From contig DCFW01000040.1 in assembly GCA_002315435.1 (NCBI GenBank), forward strand, positions 1 to 64,000: DNA of 64,000 nucleotides, in the 5' to 3' direction. The DNA is from Bacteroidales bacterium UBA1794. GTDB lineage: Bacteria > Bacteroidota > Bacteroidia > Bacteroidales > Bacteroidaceae. The first letter of the stretch is position 1; each line of letters begins with the position of its first letter. Below are positions 8,610 through 19,372 of this stretch, piece by piece. Made by a program: the position numbers and the translations under genes. A model generated the notes under the pieces. That model was not told where the DNA came from, made no database searches, and saw nothing but the letters and a program-made list of their open reading frames with translations.

Positions 8610-8628
8610 AGTCACAGATGTGTATTTA

Positions 8629-9609
8629 TCAGATTGAAAGTATCTTCAACACTTTCACCAAATTTTTATCAATAGACTTTTGATTCTTGATAGCCTGCGT
8701 AAATGGAACGTATACTACTTCAGAATTTTGCATACCGCACATGACGTTGCGTTGTCCTTCAAGTAAAGCCTCAACAGACGCATGACCTAATCTTGATGCT
8801 AATATACGGTCGTTTGCACTAGGGCTTCCACCTCTTTGTACATGTCCTAAGATAGTAACGCGTACATCGTATTCAGGGTATTCTTTTTTTACTCTTTCAG
8901 CATAATGCATTGCTCCGCCGGTTATTTCGCTTTCAGCAACCAGCACAATACTACTGCTCTTTGATTTACGGAAACCATTTTTGATTAAATCTTCCAGTTG
9001 ATCAACTTCTGTGCTTTCCTCCGGGATAATAGCAGCTTCTGCACCTGATGCAACAGCTCCGTTAAGCGCTAAGAATCCGGCATCACGTCCCATTACTTCA
9101 ATGAAGAATAAGCGTTCATGCGATGTTGCCGTATCACGAATCTTGTCAACAGCTTCCATAATAGTGTTTAGTGCAGTATCGTACCCGATAGTGGTATCAG
9201 TTCCGTATAAATCATTATCAATTGTTCCGGGCAAACCAATACATGGTACGTCAAATTCTTCAGCGAATAAACGTGCTCCTGTAAGTGAACCATCACCTCC
9301 GATGATAACCAGGGCATCGATATTCTCTTTCTTCATGGTGTCGTAAGCAAGTTTGCGTCCTTCCGGGGTTTTGAATTCTTGGCAGCGTGCGGTTTTTAAT
9401 ATCGTACCACCCCTCTGAATAATGTCGCTTACATTTTCCGTTTTAAACTCGACGATTTCGTCGGTTATTAGTCCTTTGTAACCTCTGTAAATTCCTTTAA
9501 CTTGCAATCCGTTGTATATAGCCGAGCGGGTCACTGCTCTGATGGCTGCATTCATTCCAGGGGCATCTCCTCCGGAAGTTAGGACTCCAATACATTTTAC
9601 ACTACTCAT
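8629..9609 (-). CDS. pfkA: 6-phosphofructokinase
   Basis: A 326-aa ATP-type phosphofructokinase, full length for the bacterial PfkA family. It phosphorylates fructose-6-phosphate to fructose-1,6-bisphosphate in glycolysis. Visible motifs are [17 protein letters not shown] at the N-terminus (phosphate-binding GGDxPG), [10 protein letters not shown] near 103 (nucleotide loop), PGTIDND near 127 (catalytic Asp), MGRDAGF near 168, and [13 protein letters not shown] near 255. The ATG at 9609 gives the canonical N-terminus. It is monocistronic, with terminators on both sides. Confidence 0.97.
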   Translation of the reverse strand: MSSVKCIGVLTSGGDAPGMNAAIRAVTRSAIYNGLQVKGIYRGYKGLITDEIVEFKTENVSDIIQRGGTILKTARCQEFKTPEGRKLAYDTMKKENIDALVIIGGDGSLTGARLFAEEFDVPCIGLPGTIDNDLYGTDTTIGYDTALNTIMEAVDKIRDTATSHERLFFIEVMGRDAGFLALNGAVASGAEAAIIPEESTEVDQLEDLIKNGFRKSKSSSIVLVAESEITGGAMHYAERVKKEYPEYDVRVTILGHVQRGGSPSANDRILASRLGHASVEALLEGQRNVMCGMQNSEVVYVPFTQAIKNQKSIDKNLVKVLKILSI

Positions 9610-9711
9610 ACCTTAATATTCCTTTTTTGAATTAATGATTGATCTTGCAAAAATAATAAAAAGTTTCGTCTAATGACTATCTATATGGTATGTTTTTCAA
9701 AAAAATAACTT

Positions 9712-9757
9712 CAAAAAAAAAGAGAATAAAATCATTGGATTTATTCTCTTTTTTTTA
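9712..9757. terminator. Intrinsic terminator after alaS
   Basis: An 11-bp stem AAGAGAATAAA / TTTATTCTCTT with long flanking A- and T-runs, just downstream of the alaS stop on the minus strand. It would also work in the other direction. Confidence 0.75.
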
Positions 9758-9773
9758 AGTTTTCAATGGATGT

Positions 9774-12392
9774 TTATATCTCTGATAATTCCAATATTTT
9801 GTCAACAGCTTCTCTTAATCCGTCCTTGTTGCGTCCTCCTGCTGTGGCGAAATAAGGTTGTCCTCCACCACCGCCTTGGATCAGTTTTGCGGATTCTTTC
9901 ACCATCTTTCCTGCATTGAGTCCTTTTTCAACAAGGTCTTTGCTTATGATCACGGTAAGCATCGGTCGGTCATTCTCTTCCGTTCCGGCTATGAATAAGA
10001 AATTATCTTGTATATCATTGTTCAGTTGAAAAGCAAGATCCTTAGCGACTTGTGCGGGCATGGTTGCTACGAATTTGATTACTTTCACTCCTCTGATGTC
10101 CTGGACGTTTTTCAGTAAGCGTTCTTTCAAAGCAATCACTTTCTCTTTCATGAACTCGTCTATTTGCTTTTTCAATGCTGCGTTTTCATCAATTGATTTT
10201 TGAACGGCGGATGCTAGATCAGGAACGTTGTTGAGAAGAGATTTCAATCCTTTTACAGTATCTTCGTAAGTCTCCATGAGTTCTTCTGCCTTTACACCGG
10301 TAACAGCTTCAATACGGCGGATTCCGGCAGCAACACTGCTTTCAGCTACAATCTTGAACATTCCTATTTTTCCGGTTGCACTGACATGAGTACCTCCACA
10401 GAATTCAATGGATTGCCCGAATTGAACGACACGCACTTTGTCTCCGTATTTTTCGCCGAAGAGAGCAATCGCTCCTAATTTCTTCGCTTCTTCAATAGGA
10501 TAATCACGTTTCTCTTCCAATGGAATATTTTCGCGTATGCGGGCATTCACAATATGCTCTACTTCGCGAAGTTGTTCGTCGGTCACTTTTTCGAAGTGAG
10601 AGAAGTCGAAGCGCAGTTCATTTGAATTAACCAATGATCCTTTTTGTTCCACGTGGCTTCCCAATATTTGGCGTAAAGCCTGATCAAGTAAATGTGTGGC
10701 AGAGTGGTTGGCTGCGGATGAGTTACGTTTGTCTGTATCAACGCATGCCATGAATTCTGCTGCAGGATCTTGAGGGCATTGAGTGGTGAGATGAATGGTT
10801 AAATTATTCTCTTTCTTTGTATCAATGATCTCAATTGTTTCTCCTTCACGAACTAATACACCTGTATCACCTACTTGTCCACCTGATTCTGCATAGAACG
10901 GGGTGTTGTCAAGTACCAGCTCATAATATTTTTTCTTCTTCTGTATTATTTGGCGGTAGCGGAGAATATGTACTTCGTATTCTGTATAGTCATATCCTAC
11001 AAATTGAGATATGCCTGATTGCAGCTCTATCCAATCACCTGTCTCAACGGATGCAGCGTTACGAGCACGTTGCTTCTGTTTACCCATTTCGGCATTAAAT
11101 TCTTCTTCATTAAGAGTTAACCCGTTTTCACGAAGAATAAGTTCTGTAAGATCAAGAGGAAATCCGAATGTGTCGTACAAAGTGAATGCATCATTACCAC
11201 TAATATCTTTTTTGCCGGCTTTCTTACTATCTTCCATTACATTTTCCAATAAACGAATACCGTTGGAAAGAGTGCGAAGGAAAGATTCTTCCTCTTCTTT
11301 GGTCACTTTCATGATCAGCTCTTTCTGAGATATTAATTCAGGATATGCCTCTCCCATGTTTTTGATTAGCACAGGGATAAGATTGTACATGAATGCTTCT
11401 TTAAAGCCAAGGAATGTATAGCCGTAACGTACAGCACGACGCAATATACGGCGAATTACATATCCTGCTTTGGCATTTGAGGGCAGCTGACCGTCTGTGA
11501 TAGAAAATGCAATGGTACGTATGTGATCAGCAATCACACGCATGGCTATATCCAGATCTTTGTCTTTTCCGTATTCCACTCCGGCCATCTGTGCTATGGC
11601 TTTGATCAATGGTTGGAAAATATCCGTATCATAATTTGATGTTTTTCCTTGAAGTGCCATGCAAAGGCGTTCGAATCCCATTCCCGTATCTATTACACGT
11701 TTGGGGAGCGGCTCCAATGAGCTGTCTGCTTTTCTGTTGTATTGCATGAACACCAGGTTCCATATCTCAATAACTTGTGGATGATCTTTATTAACCAGAG
11801 ATTTACCATCTATTTTTTCACGTTCTTCGTCCGTACGCAGGTCAATGTGTATTTCAGAGCATGGACCGCATGGACCCGTATCTCCCATTTCCCAGAAATT
11901 ATCATGCTTGTTGCCATTGATAATTTTATCTTTTGATATGTGTTTAGCCCAGAATTCTGCAGCTTCGTTATCTCGTTCAAGGTTCTCTGCCGGAGCGCCT
12001 TCAAAGACAGTTACGTATAGACGGTTTGAATCAATTTTTACAACATCATTCAGAAATTCCCAGGCATAATTAATGGCATCTTCTTTAAAGTAGTCACCAA
12101 ATGACCAGTTCCCTAGCATTTCAAACATGGTTTGATGGTAGGTGTCATGTCCAACTTCTTCCAAGTCGTTGTGTTTACCGCTTACTCGCAAACATTTTTG
12201 TGAGTCTGTGGCACGTTTGAATTTTGTCGGTTGGTTCCCTAAAATAATGTCTTTAAACTGGTTCATTCCTGCATTAGTGAACATCAATGTAGGGTCATCT
12301 TTGATAACCATAGGTGCCGATGGCACAATTTGGTGTCCTTTTGATGCAAAGAATTGCTTAAAAGATTCTCTAATTTCGTTTGCTGTCAACAT
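9774..12392 (-). CDS. alaS: Alanyl-tRNA synthetase
   Basis: An 872-aa AlaRS of normal length. In order: class II aminoacylation core (residues 1-~240; [10 protein letters not shown] near the start, [15 protein letters not shown] around 90, [13 protein letters not shown] around 170), tRNA-binding helices, editing domain with the zinc/editing motifs HSATHLL and CGGTHV, a coiled linker, and the C-terminal DHHA1-type domain ending [14 protein letters not shown]. It charges tRNA-Ala and clears mischarged Ser/Gly. The gene is divergent from the MerR-type gene at 12506. Confidence 0.97.
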   Translation of the reverse strand: MLTANEIRESFKQFFASKGHQIVPSAPMVIKDDPTLMFTNAGMNQFKDIILGNQPTKFKRATDSQKCLRVSGKHNDLEEVGHDTYHQTMFEMLGNWSFGDYFKEDAINYAWEFLNDVVKIDSNRLYVTVFEGAPAENLERDNEAAEFWAKHISKDKIINGNKHDNFWEMGDTGPCGPCSEIHIDLRTDEEREKIDGKSLVNKDHPQVIEIWNLVFMQYNRKADSSLEPLPKRVIDTGMGFERLCMALQGKTSNYDTDIFQPLIKAIAQMAGVEYGKDKDLDIAMRVIADHIRTIAFSITDGQLPSNAKAGYVIRRILRRAVRYGYTFLGFKEAFMYNLIPVLIKNMGEAYPELISQKELIMKVTKEEEESFLRTLSNGIRLLENVMEDSKKAGKKDISGNDAFTLYDTFGFPLDLTELILRENGLTLNEEEFNAEMGKQKQRARNAASVETGDWIELQSGISQFVGYDYTEYEVHILRYRQIIQKKKKYYELVLDNTPFYAESGGQVGDTGVLVREGETIEIIDTKKENNLTIHLTTQCPQDPAAEFMACVDTDKRNSSAANHSATHLLDQALRQILGSHVEQKGSLVNSNELRFDFSHFEKVTDEQLREVEHIVNARIRENIPLEEKRDYPIEEAKKLGAIALFGEKYGDKVRVVQFGQSIEFCGGTHVSATGKIGMFKIVAESSVAAGIRRIEAVTGVKAEELMETYEDTVKGLKSLLNNVPDLASAVQKSIDENAALKKQIDEFMKEKVIALKERLLKNVQDIRGVKVIKFVATMPAQVAKDLAFQLNNDIQDNFLFIAGTEENDRPMLTVIISKDLVEKGLNAGKMVKESAKLIQGGGGGQPYFATAGGRNKDGLREAVDKILELSEI

Positions 12393-12505
12393 AAAGCAAT
12401 TATCTTATTTTCAATTTATAATCGGAAAAATATTTTTGCAAAGATAGCTGGTTTTTATGTTTTTTGACCTTATATTTGTGGAAAATATTATTAAAACGTC
12501 TGATA

Positions 12506-12844
12506 ATGTCGTATAATCCTAATAAAAACTTAAAATTATATTACTCCATCAAAGAGGTCGCAGATGTATTTGGAGTAAATGAATCTTTATTACGTTATTG
12601 GGAGCAAGAATTCCCTCAAATAAGGCCTCATAAATCACCGAAAGGTAATCGCCAATATACCCAAGAAAATATTGAGGAAATCCGCTTGGTATATCATTTA
12701 GTGAAAGAGAAAGGATTGACGTTGGATGGAGCCCGTAAAAGAATTACAGACAATAAAGCCCATGAACTGGATAAACTGGGCATGATTACGCGTTTGGAAA
12801 AAATTAAACAGGAAATTCTTGATATAAAGAATGAGCTTGATTAA
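12506..12844 (+). CDS. MerR-family transcriptional regulator
   Basis: A 112-aa protein with an N-terminal MerR HTH: YYSIKEVADVFGVNESLLRYWEQEFP is the characteristic helix-turn-helix plus wing start, followed by PKGNRQYTQENIEEIRLVYHLV. A short coiled-coil tail (residues ~80-112) probably dimerises. There is no effector-binding domain or metal-binding cysteines, so this is a minimal MerR. I start at the ATG at 12506 because the frame upstream encodes nothing family-like. Its stop overlaps the stop of the RelA/SpoT gene on the other strand by 4 nt, with no terminator between these convergent genes. Confidence 0.85.
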   Translation: MSYNPNKNLKLYYSIKEVADVFGVNESLLRYWEQEFPQIRPHKSPKGNRQYTQENIEEIRLVYHLVKEKGLTLDGARKRITDNKAHELDKLGMITRLEKIKQEILDIKNELD

Positions 12845-15090
12845 TCATCCAGTCTTCTAATTTCCGTTATTTCTTTTATTTTTCGAAGATTGCCTATAAT
12901 TATTTTTATGTCTTCTACATCATGTACATATAGCCATATGTGCGCTTCAAATATACCATCTTTGGTATCTATATTGAGCTTGCGAATATTTACATTCAGT
13001 TGATTGGATACAATTTGCGTTACTTTGTTGAGAACACCTACTTCGTCTATTCCTCTCAGATATAGAGGTATGGGGTAGGACAGCGTTTTATGTGTATCCC
13101 ATGCGGCTGCTATGATACGATTTCCGTAACTGCTTTTTAATTTAGAGGCTATGGGACATTGGCGTTTATGAATAATTATTTGTCCTGCATCATCTATGTA
13201 ACCTAAAACATCATCTCCCGGGATAGGCTTGCAACAATCAGCTATTTTATAATTGCTCTGTGTATTGTCTTCTGTTAATTTTAAGACCTTTTTCCTGTCG
13301 ATTTTCGTGTTATCTTTTTCCTTATCCTGATCGTCTTTTTTCAGCAGTTCTTTTGCGTTGTTTCCTGTGCCCAAAAATGGAATAAAACGTTTCCATCCTG
13401 TACTACTTTTCCCTGTGATGGCATTTCTATCAATCTCTCCTAAGATCAATGTCTGATTACCGATAGCTTCAAACAGTTCCTCTTTTCTCGTGAATTGGTG
13501 CAATTCGTAAAGCTTCTGTATGATATATCGATCATTTTTGACCTCTTCTTTTGTTAGAAAATCAGCTAAGATAGCTTCCCCTTCAATCTCTTTTTGTCGT
13601 CGGATCTTATTTAGTATGGATATTATTTTTGCACGTGCTTTTGCTGTTGTTACAAAGTTAACCCACGATGATTGGACTCGTTGTGACTTTGATGTGAGAA
13701 TCTCGAGTTGGTCTCCACTCTTTAATTTATAGCTCAGAGGTTCTAGTTTGTGATTAACTTTTGCTCCAATACAGTGACTTCCCAAGAATGTATGGATAGA
13801 AAATGCAAAATCAAGTGCTGTGGAGTTTTGTGGCATGGTTTTGATTTCTCCTTTGGGCGTGAATACGAATATTTCCGAAGCAAATAAGTTAAGCTTGATT
13901 GTATCTAGAAAGTCAATAGCATCCGGTTGTGGATCATTAAGGACTTCTTTGATTGTTTTGAGCCACTTATCGAGTTCATCTTCGCTTTTCTCTCCGGCTT
14001 TATATTTCCAATGTGCCGCAAATCCTTGTTCAGCCATTTCGTCCATACGTTGACTGCGAATTTGTACTTCAATCCATCGTCCTTCATTACTCATTAATGT
14101 AACGTGCAGAGCTTGGTAACCGTTCGCTTTTGGATGACTTATCCAATCGCGCAAACGGTCGGGATGTGGACGGTAAATTTTACATAACCTCACATAGATA
14201 TCAAAACATTCATTTTCCTCTTCTTCCGTTTTTTGAGGTTCAAAGATCACTCTTACAGCTAAGAGGTCATATATGTCTTCAAAAGGAACGTGTTTAGTCT
14301 CCATCTTCTTCCAGATGGAATAAGGCGATTTTATACGGGCTTTTATATCGAACTTATATCCCATCTTCTCTAAAGACTCACTAATGGGTTCGGTGAATTT
14401 CTTAAATAATTCATCACGAAGAGCTTGACCCGCTTTTATCTTGGATTCTATTTCAGCGTATTTCTCAGGGTGCTCATAACGCAGACTTAGATTTTCTAGT
14501 TCGGTTTTTATTTTATTAAGTCCTAAGCGATAAGCAAGTGGGGCGTAAATATACAATGTTTCGCCCGCAATTTTATATTGTTTGTTGGGAAGCAAAGATC
14601 CCAGTGTGCGCATATTGTGGAGACGATCGGCGATCTTTATTAGTATCACTCGGATATCATCATTCATTGTGAGAAGCAACTTCTTAAAGTTCTCCGCTTG
14701 AGCAGAAGCTCTGTCTCCGAATATTCCTCCTGATATTTTGGTCAAACCGTCAACAATTTGAGCGATTTTAGGACCAAATATATTTTCTATATCTTCTATT
14801 GTATAATCAGTATCTTCAACCACATCATGTAGCAATGCTGCAGAAATTGATGTAGATCCAAGTCCTATTTCATTACATACAATTTTTGCAACGGCAATAG
14901 GGTGCATTATATATGGTTCACCTGATTGCCGTTTTACACCTTTATGTGCTTGGTTGGCGAAATTAAAGGCTTTGGTGATGACTTCAGTGTGCTTTCTATG
15001 AATACTAGTCAAGTAATCATTTATAAGTTCCTGAAACCCTTGCTGGATCATCTCTTCATTTTCGCTCATATTATTATTATCGGTAGCCAT
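12841..15090 (-). CDS. RelA/SpoT-family (p)ppGpp synthetase/hydrolase
   Basis: A 749-aa stringent-response enzyme. In order: HD hydrolase domain (~45-200; HPIAVAKIV, ALLHDVVEDTDYT, KIADRLHNMRTLG), synthetase domain (~240-370; YDLLAVRVIF, HPKANGYQALHVTL), TGS (~400-465; EIFVFTPKGEIKTMP), Cys-containing CC/ZFD segment (NYKIADCCKPIPGDDVLGY), and C-terminal ACT (GIDEVGVLNKVTQIV). It makes or degrades (p)ppGpp. The HD residues H-HD-D are present, so hydrolysis is likely intact. I prefer the ATG at 15090 to a TTG at 15111, because a -7-like TATATTTG overlaps that TTG. Confidence 0.93.
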   Translation of the reverse strand: MATDNNNMSENEEMIQQGFQELINDYLTSIHRKHTEVITKAFNFANQAHKGVKRQSGEPYIMHPIAVAKIVCNEIGLGSTSISAALLHDVVEDTDYTIEDIENIFGPKIAQIVDGLTKISGGIFGDRASAQAENFKKLLLTMNDDIRVILIKIADRLHNMRTLGSLLPNKQYKIAGETLYIYAPLAYRLGLNKIKTELENLSLRYEHPEKYAEIESKIKAGQALRDELFKKFTEPISESLEKMGYKFDIKARIKSPYSIWKKMETKHVPFEDIYDLLAVRVIFEPQKTEEEENECFDIYVRLCKIYRPHPDRLRDWISHPKANGYQALHVTLMSNEGRWIEVQIRSQRMDEMAEQGFAAHWKYKAGEKSEDELDKWLKTIKEVLNDPQPDAIDFLDTIKLNLFASEIFVFTPKGEIKTMPQNSTALDFAFSIHTFLGSHCIGAKVNHKLEPLSYKLKSGDQLEILTSKSQRVQSSWVNFVTTAKARAKIISILNKIRRQKEIEGEAILADFLTKEEVKNDRYIIQKLYELHQFTRKEELFEAIGNQTLILGEIDRNAITGKSSTGWKRFIPFLGTGNNAKELLKKDDQDKEKDNTKIDRKKVLKLTEDNTQSNYKIADCCKPIPGDDVLGYIDDAGQIIIHKRQCPIASKLKSSYGNRIIAAAWDTHKTLSYPIPLYLRGIDEVGVLNKVTQIVSNQLNVNIRKLNIDTKDGIFEAHIWLYVHDVEDIKIIIGNLRKIKEITEIRRLDD

Positions 15091-15264
15091 TGGATTCTCT
15101 TTTATTTGCAAATATAATAAAAAATGTATCTTTCATCCTTTTTACTAAAAAAAATGAAACCTTGTAGTCAAATTCTTTCGTGATTTAACACTTTTACCTT
15201 TTTTAATGCATTAATGCATAATATTGGCATATGTAGAAACCTCTCATCTCCCGATATCGTATTC

Positions 15265-16668
15265 TTATTTATGCAACTTTAGTTTCTTGCCGGCACGGAT
15301 ACTATTACCTTTTATGTGGTTTATTTTTTTGAGTTTCTTTACTGATATACCTGTTTTCTTGGATATTTCAGAAAGAGTATCACCATTTTTTACACTGACA
15401 GAAGTTTTTTCTTTGCTTTTTCTGCTCTTTCTGCCTCTTCTCTTACTATATGTACCTTCTGAATCGTTGTTCGAATGTCTATAGTGTCTTCCTCTTCTGT
15501 GACTAGATTTTGCAGGAACTTCGGTGGTCTGCTCTGAACTTGTAGTTGATGGTACCGTTGCATTTTCGTTTGTCACTCCTATCTCTACAGTTTTACGATT
15601 GGTAAAGAGTTGATCTGCATGATACTTATATATAGAATCTTGGCGATCAATAAAGTTACTGATCATGTTGATTGGCAAACGGAGTGTATATGATTTATCC
15701 CCACCGGGAATTATATCCAGTTTATATTGAGGGTTTAATGCTCGAACCTGATCAATATTTATTCCACAAACAGCTGCAATCTGTTGGAAGTGAACTTTTT
15801 TAGTAATTTGTAGTGTATCCGTATTTTGTTCAATATCTGCATCCATTGGGCATATATTATGATTGCAATAATATGTCATAATATAATTTGCGGCAATAAA
15901 TGCGGGAACATAGCCACGTGTCTCTTTGGGAAGATAATTATATATCTTCCAGTAGTCACGAACTCCTCCTGCCCGGTGTATTGCTTTATTAATGTTTGTC
16001 GGTCCACAGTTGTATGCGGCAATTACTAAATTCCAGTCTTGATAGATTGAATAGAGGTCTTTTAAATAATGTGCTGCAACCCATGTGGCTTTTATCGGAT
16101 CGCGTCGTTCATCCACTAAACTATTGATCTCTAAATTATAAACTTTAGCGGTTGGCAACATAAATTGCCATAACCCAACTGCACCTACAGCTGATACAGC
16201 TTTAGGATTGAGAGCGGACTCAATAACGGGTAAGTATTTAAGCTCTTGTGGAAGGCCATAAACATCTAATGCTTCTTCAAAAAGGGGCATGTAGAAATTG
16301 GAAGCGCCTAAAATATAAGAAAATTTCTTACGGTATTTTGTAGCATAAAGATCGATGAACTTACGTACAATGTCATTATATGGCATTTCCATGACAACAG
16401 GCATTTGTGACAGCCGTTCGATGTATACGGAGTCGGGAAAGAACGGATTGTCATTCTTTTGCTCACAATTGGTGGGACCGGATAGTGCACTTTTGGCACG
16501 ATAATCGTTGAGAAGGCTATCTACATCAGTCGATAGGCTGTGTGGAATTTCAATAGTGTCCTCTCTATCTGTTGTCTTATCATGAACAGTGATATTGTCC
16601 ACGTTCTGAGCGTGGAGAGATGTCAATCCGATTAATAATACTGGAATAAATGCTAATAATTTCTTCAT
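15265..16668 (-). CDS. Membrane-bound lytic transglycosylase with LysM domain (MltD-like)
   Basis: A 467-aa secreted protein (signal peptide MKKLLAFIPVLLIGLTSLHAQ). An SLT goose-lysozyme-like domain lies at ~120-270: LPVIESALNPKAVSAVGAVGLWQFM, with the catalytic Glu in IES, then VIAAYNCGPTNINKAI. A basic Ser/Arg-rich linker (~385-420) precedes a single C-terminal LysM (~422-467; NGDTLSEISKKTGISVKKLKKINHI). It cleaves peptidoglycan glycan strands, with LysM holding it to the wall. Its start is 12 nt from the DUF5683 gene, making it last in the parA-parB-DUF5683-MltD run. Confidence 0.9.
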   Translation of the reverse strand: MKKLLAFIPVLLIGLTSLHAQNVDNITVHDKTTDREDTIEIPHSLSTDVDSLLNDYRAKSALSGPTNCEQKNDNPFFPDSVYIERLSQMPVVMEMPYNDIVRKFIDLYATKYRKKFSYILGASNFYMPLFEEALDVYGLPQELKYLPVIESALNPKAVSAVGAVGLWQFMLPTAKVYNLEINSLVDERRDPIKATWVAAHYLKDLYSIYQDWNLVIAAYNCGPTNINKAIHRAGGVRDYWKIYNYLPKETRGYVPAFIAANYIMTYYCNHNICPMDADIEQNTDTLQITKKVHFQQIAAVCGINIDQVRALNPQYKLDIIPGGDKSYTLRLPINMISNFIDRQDSIYKYHADQLFTNRKTVEIGVTNENATVPSTTSSEQTTEVPAKSSHRRGRHYRHSNNDSEGTYSKRRGRKSRKSKEKTSVSVKNGDTLSEISKKTGISVKKLKKINHIKGNSIRAGKKLKLHK

Positions 16669-16680
16669 TCTGTCTCTTTT

Positions 16681-17457
16681 TCAAAATTTAATACTACATT
16701 GAAGACCTACTGCTTTTTTGTTCTGATTAATGTCATTGAATTCGGCAGGTTCAATGTGCATACTGATGTCAGGTGTAATGTCTAATGTCGACAATTCTGC
16801 ATCAACATATGCGTCTATAACTGAAACGAGGTACACACCTATAAATGCAAAGATGCTCATGTCTCGGTACTTACGATAAACATTTTTCTTTTTTTGAAAT
16901 ACAGTTTGTAACCAAGACAAATTGCTGGAATCTACTGTATAATTTTTTGGAAGGAAATTAAGATAACTAGTTCTCGTCTTATCACCACTCATAATATCCA
17001 GATATGCCTGTGAATATTCTTTATAATATTTACTATTCCATGACAAGGCATAGGCACAAGCAACAAATCCTCCATAAATAATAGGTAATTTCCAATATTT
17101 CTTATTATAAATTTGTCCTGCTCCCGGAAATACGGCTGCTAACCATGTAGCCCTTGTTGAATTGGGTATAAAAAGCGGTTTATGTTTTTTGATGGAATCT
17201 GCTGCTAATTTTTGTGCATTTAAATGAGTTGTAGTTAGTTCTAGTTTACGCTTATTTGTTTGTTTAATACTGTCGGCTATTAATGAATCTCTAAGTGCGA
17301 TATCACCCTGTCGATGACGATATGCTTTAGGTAAGTTCTTTAATGAGTCTGTAGGGCTGATGATGTGTTGAGCAAACGCTTTGTTTACTCCCGTAAATTG
17401 CATCAGGCAAAACAGTAATAGAATGAAACTACAATATGTGAAATGTCTCAACTTCAA
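16681..17457 (-). CDS. DUF5683 domain protein
   Basis: A 258-aa protein with an N-terminal signal/anchor (CSFILLLFCLMQFTGVNKAFAQ) and a conserved small segment RATWLAAVFPGAGQIYNKKYWKLPIIYGGF at ~103-133, which identifies the Bacteroidetes DUF5683 family. Further hydrophobic segments (~125-140 and ~203-220) suggest a membrane protein. The start is a TTG whose last bases overlap the parB stop (TTGA), implying translational coupling. The family regularly follows parB in Bacteroidetes (from memory). Function unknown; a cell-envelope role is suggested by the transglycosylase next door. Confidence 0.75.
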   Translation of the reverse strand: MKLRHFTYCSFILLLFCLMQFTGVNKAFAQHIISPTDSLKNLPKAYRHRQGDIALRDSLIADSIKQTNKRKLELTTTHLNAQKLAADSIKKHKPLFIPNSTRATWLAAVFPGAGQIYNKKYWKLPIIYGGFVACAYALSWNSKYYKEYSQAYLDIMSGDKTRTSYLNFLPKNYTVDSSNLSWLQTVFQKKKNVYRKYRDMSIFAFIGVYLVSVIDAYVDAELSTLDITPDISMHIEPAEFNDINQNKKAVGLQCSIKF

Positions 17458-18350
17458 AATGTTTTATTTTTTGATTTATCCAGTAATTCCATTATATGCT
17501 CAAGTTCTTCTTCATTATTAAATGGAATACTGATTTTTCCTTTCCCTTTGTTATTGCACGCAAGGGATACTTTTGTTCCAAAGAAACCTGATAAATGTTC
17601 CTTTAGTAAATTATATTCTTCAGGCAATTTGACTTGTCCTGAAAGAATCTTTTTCCCGCTTTTTACATCATCACCTTGGTTCAGAGTTTTTACGATTTCT
17701 TCGACTTTTCTTACGGAGTACCCTTTATCTATTGTTTCTTTAAATACTTTGATTTGTAATTTGGGATTTTCAAGTGTGATAAGGGCACGTGCATGTCCCA
17801 TATCTATTGTTTTATTTTGCAGTGCTATCTGTATTTCAGCAGGTAACTTAAGTAAGCGTAAAAAGTTGGCAACGGTTGTTCGCTTCTTGCCGATACGTTC
17901 ACTTAATTTTTCCTGAGTTAAATGATATTGTTCAATCAAATGTTGGTAGGCAAGAGCGATTTCCAATGAATTAAGATCTTCTCGTTGAATGTTCTCAATC
18001 AGTGCCATTTCCATTACATTCTCGTCATCAGCAGTACGAATATAGGCTGTGATAGCATTTAATCCAGCTAATTGCGAGGCTCTGAATCTTCTTTCACCGG
18101 CAATTATTTGATATGAATCATCCGAAATCTTTCTGAGAGTTATAGGCTGAATAATACCTATTTCTTTAATAGAATCAGCCAATTCCTGTAATGATTCTGC
18201 ATCGAAATCATGACGAGGTTGATTCGGATTTACCGATATCTTGGATAGTTCTATTTCATTAATTGTTGATGAACCTTCTGTCCGTACCTCTTCAGTCGAC
18301 ATAAGTGCATCAAGCCCTCTTCCTAAAGCAAATTTTTTATGTACAGCCAT
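17454..18350 (-). CDS. parB: ParB/Spo0J chromosome-partitioning protein
   Basis: A 298-aa ParB. The ParB/Srx CTPase domain (residues ~30-125) shows LSKISVNPNQPRHDFD, ELADSIKEIGIIQPITLR, and the CTP motif AGERRFRASQLAG. An HTH (~135-200) follows, with LTQEKLSERIGKKRTTVANFLRLL. It loads at parS, spreads with CTP and works with ParA in origin segregation. It starts 5 nt after parA on the same strand and its stop overlaps the next gene. Confidence 0.95.
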   Translation of the reverse strand: MAVHKKFALGRGLDALMSTEEVRTEGSSTINEIELSKISVNPNQPRHDFDAESLQELADSIKEIGIIQPITLRKISDDSYQIIAGERRFRASQLAGLNAITAYIRTADDENVMEMALIENIQREDLNSLEIALAYQHLIEQYHLTQEKLSERIGKKRTTVANFLRLLKLPAEIQIALQNKTIDMGHARALITLENPKLQIKVFKETIDKGYSVRKVEEIVKTLNQGDDVKSGKKILSGQVKLPEEYNLLKEHLSGFFGTKVSLACNNKGKGKISIPFNNEEELEHIMELLDKSKNKTF

Positions 18351-18355
18351 ATATC

Positions 18356-19135
18356 TTATTTTCCTCTTTCTACTTCGTTGCGATTGATTATCTCTTTTGC
18401 CAATGCCAAATGATTTCTAGAACCTGTCGAGTCCGCATCATATAAGATGACAGGCAGTCCGTGGCTAGGAGCTTCGCTTAATTTTACATTACGTTGAATC
18501 ACAGTTTTGAATACTAATTCTTGAAAGTGTCGTTTCACTTCATCGTATATCTGGTTTGCCAGACGCAACCGAGAGTCAAACATGGTGAGCACAAAACCTT
18601 CAATTTCAAGGCTGGGATTCAACCGCGATTTGATAATCTTTATAGTATTGAGCAATTTACTTATTCCTTCAAGAGCAAAGTACTCGCATTGTACGGGTAT
18701 CATCACCGAGTCGGAAGCTGTCAACGCATTCACAGTTATTAATCCTAAAGATGGAGAACAGTCAATGAGAATGTAATCATATTCGCTGCGTAGAGATTCC
18801 AATATACCCTTCAAGACCTTTTCTCTATTTGGCAAGTTCAACATTTCTATTTCAGCTCCTACCAAATCAATATGAGACGGAATAATATCAAGTCCATCTA
18901 TATCTGTTGTATAGATAGCTTCTTTAGGGTCTACATTATTGATGATACATTCATAAATGCTACTATCAATCTTTTTTATGTCGACTCCTAATCCAGATGA
19001 AGCATTGGCTTGCGGATCAGCATCAATTACCAGTACCTTTTTTTCAAGGGTGGCCAATGATGCCGCCAAGTTAATAGTTGTAGTCGTTTTACCGACACCA
19101 CCTTTTTGATTGGCCAAAGCAATAATTTTTCCCAT
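18356..19135 (-). CDS. parA: ParA-family chromosome-partitioning ATPase
   Basis: A 259-aa ATPase of the ParA/Soj type. The deviant Walker A is KGGVGKTTT (residues ~11-19), with the signature lysine. DADPQANAS follows near 39, and the Walker B-like DYILIDCSPSLGLITVNAL near 118. It has the length of chromosomal Soj proteins, with no N-terminal HTH as in plasmid P1 ParA. It heads the parA-parB-DUF5683-transglycosylase cluster. Confidence 0.95.
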   Translation of the reverse strand: MGKIIALANQKGGVGKTTTTINLAASLATLEKKVLVIDADPQANASSGLGVDIKKIDSSIYECIINNVDPKEAIYTTDIDGLDIIPSHIDLVGAEIEMLNLPNREKVLKGILESLRSEYDYILIDCSPSLGLITVNALTASDSVMIPVQCEYFALEGISKLLNTIKIIKSRLNPSLEIEGFVLTMFDSRLRLANQIYDEVKRHFQELVFKTVIQRNVKLSEAPSHGLPVILYDADSTGSRNHLALAKEIINRNEVERGK

Positions 19136-19372
19136 AAATCTTTATTTTGATGTGGCGAAATAAGTAATAATAACTTATCCAACCAACAATAAAATGGATT
19201 CTTTGTACGAACTGTTGATAACTTATCTCTTTTGTTAATAACTCAGAGCGACAAAGATAAATAAAATCTGTGGTAAATCTCCCTCTTTTTTGTATTGCCT
19301 TGCATAACTTAATACTTATAAACATCAATAGGGAAGTATTTTTGTTTATTTTTGCATCAAAATTATTTAAAC

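Noticed and set aside
10645..10660. parS-like TGTTCCACGTGGCTTC inside alaS
   Set aside because: Only the left 12 of 16 bases fit the palindromic parS consensus; it is a single copy within coding sequence, so probably chance despite parA/parB nearby.
15091..15111. Upstream TTG start for the RelA/SpoT gene
   Set aside because: It overlaps a -7 promoter-like TATATTTG; the ATG at 15090 gives a normal N-terminus.
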